From: an uncultured Paracoccaceae bacterium
GTDB lineage: Bacteria; Pseudomonadota; Alphaproteobacteria; Rhodobacterales; Rhodobacteraceae
Length of the DNA: 6,029 nt
NCBI GenBank assembly: GCA_937916485.1
Contig: CALFSV010000219.1
Span: 1 to 6,029, forward strand
Reading direction: 5' to 3'
The notes below the pieces were generated by a model. It saw nothing but the letters and a program-made list of their open reading frames with translations, was not told where the DNA came from and did not search any database. Made by a program: the position numbers and the translations under genes. Positions 1 to 5,800 of the stretch are shown here, piece by piece; the first letter of the stretch is position 1; each line of letters opens with the position of its first letter.

Positions 1-999
1 ATTGTAGGCCAATGCATGAAGCTGTAGCCGCACCTCGTTCTGGGCCAATCCCTTACAGGAGAGACGCGTCCAGTTGGTCGCCTGCTTGCCTTCCTTGATA
101 TGCTGCTCGGCGGTGCCGCGCTGGTTATAAAAACGCACAACCCAGCTTGGCTCCATGGGCAGGTTGGTGACTATGAAGCCCACACGGGGGAACAACTCGC
201 CGGGATGCCATTCGACCTTGGCGACAACGCGTCGGGGCTTATCCCATGATACCGCCTGATACCCGAAGTCGTCGTAGATACGCTTCACGCCCTTTGGTGG
301 GCGACCCACTGGGCGCTTGAGCAGATGCGCAATCCTGCCTTGAAGAACGCGGTTGGTCCGCAAGCGGATGGCATATGAATAGTCCTCCGCTTCCAGCATC
401 TTGTAGAGGCCTGGAATGGCAAACGCCGCATCGGCCCGAAAGAAGCGCATCAGGTGACGATCCGCATATCGCGCGATGACTGGCTTCAGAACCGCTTCCC
501 ATCCGTCGGCGCTGTGAACATTGCCGGGGCGCAAGGCGCAGCGTTCGAGGTGACCGAACTGGTTGAAGACGAACAGCGGGTGATAGCACATGCAGCCGAA
601 ATGCCCGTTCCAGGCCGTGCCCTCCTGCGCGCCATGGGTCGGGCTGACTGAGCTGTCCATGTCCAGCGTGATCCATTTGGGTGGCGTTGAGGAATGAACC
701 CGGTCGATCCAATGCCCTGACATCTCAGCCAGAGCAGCGCGATTGTCGGCCATGGCCAACACCTCGGTCTCGAACCGGCCCATCTGGCTCGCGGACGCGG
801 CCTTGGCATCAACGGCACGCCCTCCAACGACCTGCCGCATCACCGGATCGAGCGCCAGACGATCCGCGTCATTCACATCATCATATCCCGCCAATCGACC
901 AAAAACCGACTGACGCAAAAGCCCGACCAGAGAATGCAGCAGGTTCTGGCCAGTTCGCGTATCCCTCAGCCAAGTCTGACACAAGCGCCTGAACTGCAT
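1..999 (-). CDS. IS1380-family transposase, partial, probably damaged at the N-terminus
   Basis: This DDE transposase would catalyse cut-and-paste movement of its own element. The frame is open from 1062 down to the left edge; the first ATG at 997-999 gives 333 codons without a stop. Family-typical stretches, in order, are FGRLAGYDDVNDADRL (about residues 35-50), WITLDMDSSVSPTHG, the block around WNGHFGC and FNQFGHLERCALRPGNVHSADG, then FFRADAAF, WHPGELFPRVGFIVTNLP and FYNQRGTAEQHIKEGK. Candidate catalytic residues are D113 or D115 in LDMD, D190 in RADAAF and E298 in GTAEQH. Relatives are roughly 430-460 residues long from memory, so about 100 C-terminal residues lie off the edge. The N-terminus is odd: relatives carry a further 40-50 residues before the part matching LRDTRTGQN, but here the frame meets a stop at 1063-1065. 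The neighbouring frame, open up to 1075, reads ALVSDLA just before this point, which resembles the family's N-terminal part. This suggests a small out-of-frame deletion near 965-975. Probably inactive. Confidence 0.8.
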   Translation of the reverse strand, partial: MQFRRLCQTWLRDTRTGQNLLHSLVGLLRQSVFGRLAGYDDVNDADRLALDPVMRQVVGGRAVDAKAASASQMGRFETEVLAMADNRAALAEMSGHWIDRVHSSTPPKWITLDMDSSVSPTHGAQEGTAWNGHFGCMCYHPLFVFNQFGHLERCALRPGNVHSADGWEAVLKPVIARYADRHLMRFFRADAAFAIPGLYKMLEAEDYSYAIRLRTNRVLQGRIAHLLKRPVGRPPKGVKRIYDDFGYQAVSWDKPRRVVAKVEWHPGELFPRVGFIVTNLPMEPSWVVRFYNQRGTAEQHIKEGKQATNWTRLSCKGLAQNEVRLQLHALAYN

Positions 1000-1000
1000 G
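1..1000 (-). mobile_element. IS1380-family insertion sequence, partial (runs off left edge)
   Basis: This stretch is taken up by a minus-strand transposase reading frame whose sequence fits the alphaproteobacterial IS1380 group. The element continues beyond position 1, so its distal end, terminal inverted repeat and target duplication are not visible. On the right I could not identify a terminal inverted repeat, so the boundary near 1000-1075 is a guess based on where the protein similarity fades and composition turns AT-richer. The element lies about 500 bases from the 3' end of a tRNA-Leu gene, in what looks like an insertion-prone spot. The family assignment is fairly sure; the element borders are not. 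Confidence 0.75.
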
Positions 1001-1097
1001 ACTGTATGGCAAGTAGATTGGCTTGAATGAGAGTGGCATGAGGGTGTTTGGTCTTGTGTCGATTATGTCGGGCAATGTTGCTTATCGGCTGGAGGCA

Positions 1098-1292
1098 CTA
1101 AATGTGACCGTCCTCATTTAGCTTTACTATGTCCGCTACAAGCTCGTCTCTTAGGGCTATTGGGTAGCACTCAGTGAAACCACTATTGCGATGCCATCGC
1201 CGCATTTGAGTTGGTTCTAGCTTCTTAGCTTTATGTTTACGCTCTAACAGTTTCTCTATTCTAATCGCTTCTTCACCTGTCTGCGTAGGCAC
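1098..1292 (-). CDS. Short orphan ORF, hypothetical, possibly the tail of a decayed gene
   Basis: A 64-codon frame starts at a GTG (1290-1292) and ends at TAG. The product is charged and lysine/arginine-rich in its first half (RIEKLLERKHKAKKLEPTQM) and has a mixed second half. It has no signal peptide and no membrane segment. I do not recognise it. Codon choice is AT-rich (ATA, CTA, TTA, AAA), unlike putA and putR, which use G- or C-ending codons. No good ribosome-binding site precedes the GTG. The same frame remains open upstream through a stretch reading DHLYRLPDNTIVEPLAVV until a TAG at 1343-1345, then continues to about 1437. The GTG is therefore probably not a real start, and the frame may be the end of a broken, horizontally acquired gene. 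It could equally be chance in AT-rich DNA. Confidence 0.25.
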   Translation of the reverse strand: MPTQTGEEAIRIEKLLERKHKAKKLEPTQMRRWHRNSGFTECYPIALRDELVADIVKLNEDGHI

Positions 1293-1417
1293 TACTGCCA
1301 GTGGCTCAACTATCGTATTGTCTGGTAGTCGATAGAGGTGGTCCTAGTTTTTCGACCAGTTTGCAGCCTTGTTAAGATTTGGACTTCTGTGGGGTACGAG
1401 TAGACAACAAGACGCCT

Positions 1418-1452
1418 CAAAACGGTACAATAAATTCACCAAAACGGTACAA
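1418..1452. repeat. 13-base direct repeat pair, 22-base period
   Basis: CAAAACGGTACAA occurs at 1418-1430 and again, identically, at 1440-1452, separated by nine unrelated bases. The 22-base period is close to two helical turns, so a protein could bind both copies on the same face of the helix. The pair sits about 57 bases from the 3' end of the tRNA-Leu gene. Short direct repeats in such places are often arm-type integrase or excisionase binding sites of tRNA-targeted elements. That role is inferred; only the repeat itself is seen. Confidence 0.6.
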
Positions 1453-1508
1453 AGCCCAACAAGAGTGACACACATATCCGCTTATTTATATGATTTCTAT
1501 TGGAAATA

Positions 1509-1595
1509 TGGTGCGGGCGGTGGGACTCGAACCCACACGGGCACAAGGCCCAACAGATTTTAAGTCTGGTATGTCTACCATTCCATCACGCCCGC
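1509..1595 (-). tRNA. tRNA-Leu (anticodon UAA)
   Basis: The minus strand folds as a class II tRNA. The acceptor stem GCGGGCG (1595-1589) pairs with CGCCCGC (1519-1513), followed by discriminator A at 1512 and an encoded CCA at 1511-1509. The T arm is GTGGG-TTCGAGT-CCCAC. The anticodon loop CTTAAAA carries TAA at its centre, giving leucine UAA. A long variable arm, GGGC-CTTGT-GCCC, is typical of tRNA-Leu. The anticodon stem pairs well in its four inner pairs, but the outermost pair is a C-U mismatch. The gene lies 43 bases downstream of the TPR-protein stop codon on the same strand. Its 3' end faces the AT-richer, IS-bearing segment, which is the usual orientation for a tRNA used as an integration target. 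Confidence 0.95.
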
Positions 1596-1638
1596 AGCGG
1601 CGCGACCATAGACCGGGCGGGCGGCGCGCGAAAGAGGG

Positions 1639-2184
1639 TTAGAGCGCGTCCTCTTCCGCCTCAAGCACCGGCAGGAGGCTGCGTTCGGAAAGCCACGGGT
1701 TCATCTCCAGTGCCGCGCGCAATGCCAAGGCCGCTTCCGCCTTACGGTCCAGCGCCATGAGTGTCATCGCCTGCCCCGTCAGGGCCGCCACATGCTGCGG
1801 CGTGATCTCCAGCGTGCGCACCAGATCGGGCAACGCCGCCTCGTAATCTTGCCGCAGGAAGTTCACGAAAGCGCGCTGATTATACCCTTCGGCATAGTCC
1901 GGGCAATAGGCCAGAAGCCCCTCAATCGCCAACATCGCCCCATCATAATCATAGGATTCCCGCCGCGACATCGCCTCATCCAAAAGTTCCTGTGCGCGTG
2001 CGTCAGGCGCCTTCGCCCAATAGCTCCACATCTGATCCGAAATCATGCGCCCCGCGCTGATATCAGGCGCTGCCTTGGCGGCATCTATGAGGCTGGTGAG
2101 CTCAGCGGTGTAATCCGGCACGGGCGCGCAGGTCTCGGCGAGGGCGGGGCTGGCGAATAGCAGAGCGATGAGAGCATGTTTCAT
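1639..2184 (-). CDS. Exported tetratricopeptide-repeat protein
   Basis: This 181-residue protein opens with a short Sec-type signal peptide (MKHALIALLFASPALA, likely cut after residue 16), so it should act in the periplasm. The mature part is helical. From about residue 72 it shows tandem TPR-like units: one around residues 72-105, ending in the YAEGYNQRA block; a second over about 106-130 (FVNFLRQDYEAALPDLVRTLEI); and a third over about 136-163 (ALTGQAMTLMALDRKAEAAL then ALEMNP). These carry the usual small and aromatic positions and the proline ending each repeat. Such repeats are protein-binding scaffolds; no partner can be named. There are two cysteines, at 19 and 94. A longer frame starts with GTG at 2203-2205 and ATG at 2200-2202, but the ATG at 2182-2184 puts the signal peptide at the N-terminus and follows a modest purine-rich CGGAAA. 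The gene begins 30 bases after putR ends, on the same strand, so read-through from putR is possible. Similar unnamed TPR proteins are, as far as I recall, widespread in Rhodobacterales. Confidence 0.85.
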   Translation of the reverse strand: MKHALIALLFASPALAETCAPVPDYTAELTSLIDAAKAAPDISAGRMISDQMWSYWAKAPDARAQELLDEAMSRRESYDYDGAMLAIEGLLAYCPDYAEGYNQRAFVNFLRQDYEAALPDLVRTLEITPQHVAALTGQAMTLMALDRKAEAALALRAALEMNPWLSERSLLPVLEAEEDAL

Positions 2185-2214
2185 TTTCCGATTATGGGGC
2201 ATCACACGGCTGCG

Positions 2215-2682
2215 TCAAATAACATCTGCCGCCATGTTCTCCTTTACGGCCTGCATCGCCACATAGGTCGACGTGCTGGAGACATGCGGCAGGGTCGATA
2301 TCTGCTCGGCCAGAACGCGGCGATAATCGGCCATGTTCTGGGTGCGAACCTTGATCAGATAGTCAAAATTGCCCGCGATGAGATGCGCCTGCTCGATCTC
2401 GGGCACGCGGGCGACGGCTGCGTTGAATTCCGACAGGGCAGCCTCGCGGGTGTCATGCAGCCGCACCTCGACGAAACTCACATGATCGAGCCCCATCCGA
2501 ATGGGGTCCACAAGCGCACGGTATCCTGTGATCACACCAGATGTCTCCAACCGTCTGAGCCGCGCCTGCGTGGGGGATTTCGACAGGCCGATCTTGCGCG
2601 CAAGCTCCGTCACGCTGATCCGGCCATCAACGGCCAAAGTCCGAAGAATCGCTTTATCGTACCGATCTAAGTCTATTTGCAC
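2215..2682 (-). CDS. putR: Lrp/AsnC-family transcriptional regulator of proline utilisation (PutR)
   Basis: This 155-residue protein matches the usual length and layout of Lrp/AsnC regulators. An N-terminal helix-turn-helix spans about residues 6-50, with the family pattern DKAILRTLAVDGRISVTELA, then IGLSKSPTQARLRRLETSGVITGYRA. A hinge follows, then the RAM effector-binding, oligomerising domain at about 66-145, including HLIAGNFDYLIKV and the closing LPHVSSTSTYVAMQAV. It should bind DNA as a dimer or higher oligomer and respond to an amino acid. The name rests on context: it is transcribed divergently from putA, as in Rhodobacter capsulatus and Agrobacterium, where a PutR of this family activates putA in response to proline and represses itself. 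The start is GTG at 2680-2682, chosen because GGAGG (2688-2692) lies five bases upstream and the protein then begins exactly where family members do. The frame stays open far upstream, but only as an antisense shadow of putA. Confidence 0.9.
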   Translation of the reverse strand: MQIDLDRYDKAILRTLAVDGRISVTELARKIGLSKSPTQARLRRLETSGVITGYRALVDPIRMGLDHVSFVEVRLHDTREAALSEFNAAVARVPEIEQAHLIAGNFDYLIKVRTQNMADYRRVLAEQISTLPHVSSTSTYVAMQAVKENMAADVI

Positions 2683-2687
2683 TTCAC

Positions 2688-2692
2688 CCTCC
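2688..2692 (-). promoter_or_regulatory. putR ribosome-binding site
   Basis: On the minus strand GGAGG lies five bases before the GTG at 2680-2682. It decides the start of putR in favour of this GTG over any codon further upstream in the same open frame. Confidence 0.75.
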
Positions 2693-2721
2693 CATCTCTT
2701 TAGCCATTTCGACTGCAGTTC

Positions 2722-2740
2722 CCTGAATATCAGGAATATC
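2722..2740. promoter_or_regulatory. Candidate PutR operator: dyad plus heptamer repeat
   Basis: CCTGA-ATA-TCAGG (2722-2734) is a 13-base inverted repeat with perfect five-base arms. Overlapping it, GAATATC occurs at 2725-2731 and again at 2734-2740, a direct repeat with a nine-base period. The dyad lies about 40 bases from the putR start and 68 from the putA start. This is a plausible place for one protein to activate putA and repress itself. The assignment to PutR is inferred from position. Confidence 0.45.
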
Positions 2741-2763
2741 GACTTAAGGAACCGTGATAATTG

Positions 2764-2780
2764 AGGGGTATTGCACCCCT
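2764..2780 (+). promoter_or_regulatory. Inverted repeat in the likely putA leader
   Basis: AGGGGT (2764-2769) and ACCCCT (2775-2780) are perfect six-base arms around the five-base loop ATTGC. The repeat ends eight bases before the putA ribosome-binding site. As DNA it could be a second operator; as RNA it would form a short, GC-rich hairpin just upstream of the ribosome-binding site. It has no U-run after it, so it is not a normal terminator. Confidence 0.45.
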
Positions 2781-2788
2781 TTCCCATC

Positions 2789-2794
2789 AAAGGA
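2789..2794 (+). promoter_or_regulatory. putA ribosome-binding site
   Basis: AAAGGA (2789-2794) lies eight bases before the ATG at 2803-2805 and supports that start for putA. Confidence 0.7.
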
Positions 2795-2802
2795 TCTCGC
2801 CC

Positions 2803-5800
2803 ATGCCCTTCGATAGTGATCTGCGCCGCGCCATTGATCAGGCCACCTATGCCGATGAGGCCGCAACCTTGCGCTGCTTGGTTGATGAGGTGGCCCTCAG
2901 CCCCGAGGACCGTGCGCGCATTACCGCGCGCGGCGCCGCATTGGTGCGCGATATTCGTGGGCAGACCAACCCGGGGATCATGGAAGTTTTCCTCGCGGAA
3001 TATGGTCTTTCGACCGACGAGGGGATCGCGCTCATGTGTCTGGCCGAGGCGCTGTTGCGCGTGCCCGATGCCGAAACGATCGACGCGCTGATCGAGGACA
3101 AGATCACGCCGTCGGAATGGGGCAATCATATGGGGCACTCCACCTCGCCTCTGGTCAACGCCTCCACATGGGCGCTGATGCTGACCGGCAAGGTTTTGCA
3201 AAAGGATCGCGGCGGCCCCGTGCGCCATTTGCGCAGCGCAGTGAAGCGGCTGGGCGAGCCTGTGATCCGCACCGCTGTGGCCCGCGCGATGAAGGAAATG
3301 GGCCGGCAATTCGTGCTGGGCGAGGACATCAATGGCGCCATGAAACGCGCGGCCGGGATGGAGGCCAAGGGCTTCACCTATTCCTACGACATGCTGGGCG
3401 AGGCCGCACGCACAGACAAGGACGCGACGCGCTATCACCTGAGTTATTCCCGCGCCATCTCGGCCATCGCGCAGGCCTGCACCCATGACGAGACGCGTCA
3501 GAACCCCGGTATCTCGGTCAAACTCTCCGCGCTCCACGCGCGCTATGAGGTGGCCCAACGGGCGCAAGTCATGGACGTGCTCGTCCCGCGCCTGCGCAGC
3601 CTTGCCCTTCTGGCGAAATCTGCGGGGATGGGTCTCAACATCGACGCGGAGGAGGCGGACCGTCTGGCGCTCTCGCTCGACGTGATCGAGACGGTGCTGA
3701 GCGAGCCCGCATTGGCCGGATGGAACGGCTTTGGCGTCGTGGTGCAGGCTTACGGGCAGCGCGCGGGCCATGTGATCGATTTTCTCAACGATCTGGCGAC
3801 ACGGCTTGATCGGCGCATCATGGTGCGGCTGGTCAAGGGCGCCTATTGGGACACCGAGATCAAGCAGGCGCAGGTCGAAGGCATCGACGGCTTTCCGGTC
3901 TTCACCCATAAATCCGCCACCGATGTAAGCTATATCGCCAACGCGAAAAAGCTGCTTGGGATGACCGATCACATCTATCCGCAGTTTGCCACGCACAATG
4001 CGCATACCGTCGCCGCGATCCTGGATATGGGCGCCGACAAGGACTCCTACGAGTTCCAACGCCTGCACGGGATGGGCGAGGCGCTGCACAATATCGTGCT
4101 GAAGGCTGAAGGGACGCGCTGCCGGATCTATGCCCCCGTGGGCGCGCACCGCGATCTGCTGGCCTATCTGGTGCGGCGGCTTCTGGAGAACGGGGCGAAC
4201 TCCAGCTTCGTGAACCAGATTGTCGATGATGAGGTCGCCCCCGAGGAGGTCGCGCGCGATCCCTTTGACGTGATCGAAACAGCTCATAATGACCTGACCA
4301 AGGGCCCCGACCTCTTTCTTCCCGAGCGGGCGAACTCAAAAGGGTTCGATCTCAAACATCAGCCCACGCTCGATGCCATCGAGGATGCCCGCGGGCCCTT
4401 CGCTCTGCATCAGTGGACAGCAGGGCCGATGCTGGCCGGAAAGGCCAAACCTGACGGCGCGCGGGAGGTGTTGAACCCCGCCGATCCGGCGGATGTGGTC
4501 GGCCACGCCGCCCCCGCAAGTGCCGCAGATATCCAGACGGCGCTGGCCAAGGCCACCCCATGGAACGCCACGCCCCAAGAGCGCGCGCGCGTGCTGGCCC
4601 GCGCGGCAGACCTCTATGAGGAAAACAACGGCCAGATATTCGCCATTCTGGCGCGCGAGGCGGGCAAGACTCTGCCCGATGCGGTGGGCGAATTGCGCGA
4701 GGCGGTGGATTTCCTGCGCTATTACGGTGCAAATGTGCCGGACGCGGCCCCGGTTGGCGTGTTCACCTGCATCAGTCCGTGGAACTTTCCGCTGGCGATT
4801 TTCTCAGGTCAGATCGCGGCGGCACTTGCCACAGGCAATGCCGTCCTTTCGAAACCGGCGGAGCAGACGCCACTCATCGCCCAACTGGCTGTGACGCTTT
4901 TGCATGAAGCGGGCGTCCCCAAATCGGCGCTTCAGCTTCTGCCGGGTGGGGGCGCGGTGGGTGCGGCGCTCACATCGGACGGTCGCGTGGGTGGCGTGGC
5001 CTTTACCGGCTCCACCGCGACGGCAATGAAAATCCGCAGCGCCATGGCTGAACATCTGGCTCCCGGCGCGCCCCTGATCGCGGAGACAGGCGGGCTGAAC
5101 GCGATGATCGTGGACAGCACCGCCCTGCCCGAACAGGCGGTTCAGGCCATCGTGGAATCGGCATTTCAATCGGCGGGGCAGCGCTGCTCGGCCCTGCGCT
5201 GTCTCTATGTGCAAGATGACATCGCCGAGGATTTCACCCGCATGCTCAAGGGCGCGATGGACGTGCTCGAAGTGGGTCCATCTTGGCCAATCAGCACCGA
5301 TTGCGGGCCTGTGATTGACGCGCTGGCCCGTGACGGCATCGCGGCACATATTCAGGAGGCGCGCGCAGAGGGGCGGCTTGTCCATGAGCTTCTCGCGCCA
5401 AACGCAGGCACGTTCATCGCGCCCACCCTGATCCGCGTGAACGGCATTCAGGATATGGAGCGCGAGATCTTCGGCCCGGTGCTTCATATGGCCACATTCG
5501 GCTCGGGCGATCTGGACAAGGTCATAGGAGCGATCAACGCTACGGGATACGGGCTGACCTTCGGGCTGATGACGCGGATCGATGACCGGGTGCAGCACGT
5601 GACCGAGCGCGTGGAGGCGGGCAATATCTACGTCAACCGCAACCAGATCGGCGCGATTGTTGGCAGCCAACCCTTTGGTGGCGAAGGGCTTTCGGGCACT
5701 GGCCCCAAGGCGGGCGGGCCGCATTACCTCACCCGCTTCACCGCCCGTCCGGCAGAAGTCGAAGGCACTGCTTGGGGTGCAGAAATGAGCACCGCCAACG

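Larger units (their letters stand above)
1000..1508. other. AT-richer segment between IS element and tRNA-Leu, probable remnant of integrated DNA
   Basis: This stretch of about 500 bases has no convincing complete gene. It is visibly richer in A and T than its surroundings: the 60 bases from 1201 hold 22 G or C, against 44 in the 60 bases from 4501 inside putA. It contains one short minus-strand reading frame and a 13-base direct repeat close to the tRNA. The reading frame upstream of the short ORF stays open back to about 1437, apart from one TAG at 1343-1345, so an older gene may have decayed here. I see no recognisable integrase motif, no copy of the tRNA 3' end that would mark an att repeat, and no clear terminator. 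Foreign origin is inferred from composition and position. Confidence 0.5.
2683..2802. promoter_or_regulatory. putR-putA divergent control region
   Basis: These 120 bases separate the two divergent start codons and must hold both promoters. The middle (2719-2762) is AT-rich and contains an imperfect dyad and a heptamer direct repeat, suited to an Lrp-type oligomer that contacts repeated half-sites. GATAAT at 2756-2761 resembles a -10 box for putA, but no good -35 lies at the right spacing, which would fit an activator-dependent promoter. Only the sequence elements are seen; the promoter positions are inferred. Confidence 0.6.

Noticed and set aside
239..712. A 157-codon minus-strand frame, and another at 486-827, inside the IS element
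   Set aside because: Both overlap the transposase in other frames and have arginine-, serine- and proline-rich shadow composition; the transposase frame carries the family motifs.
1369..1760. Two plus-strand frames reading through the tRNA region
   Set aside because: They run across the reverse complement of the tRNA-Leu and contain the GGTRTHTG or RWDSNPHG strings typical of spurious proteins called over tRNA genes.
2764..2780. The leader hairpin as an intrinsic terminator or riboswitch
   Set aside because: No U-run follows the stem and the 120-base spacer is too short and simple for a known riboswitch fold.
2215..4287. A 690-codon open frame on the minus strand covering putR, the spacer and much of putA
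   Set aside because: Only its last 155 codons are a real gene (putR). The rest is antisense to putA, whose domains and catalytic residues are plainly on the plus strand; long antisense frames are common in high-GC genes.
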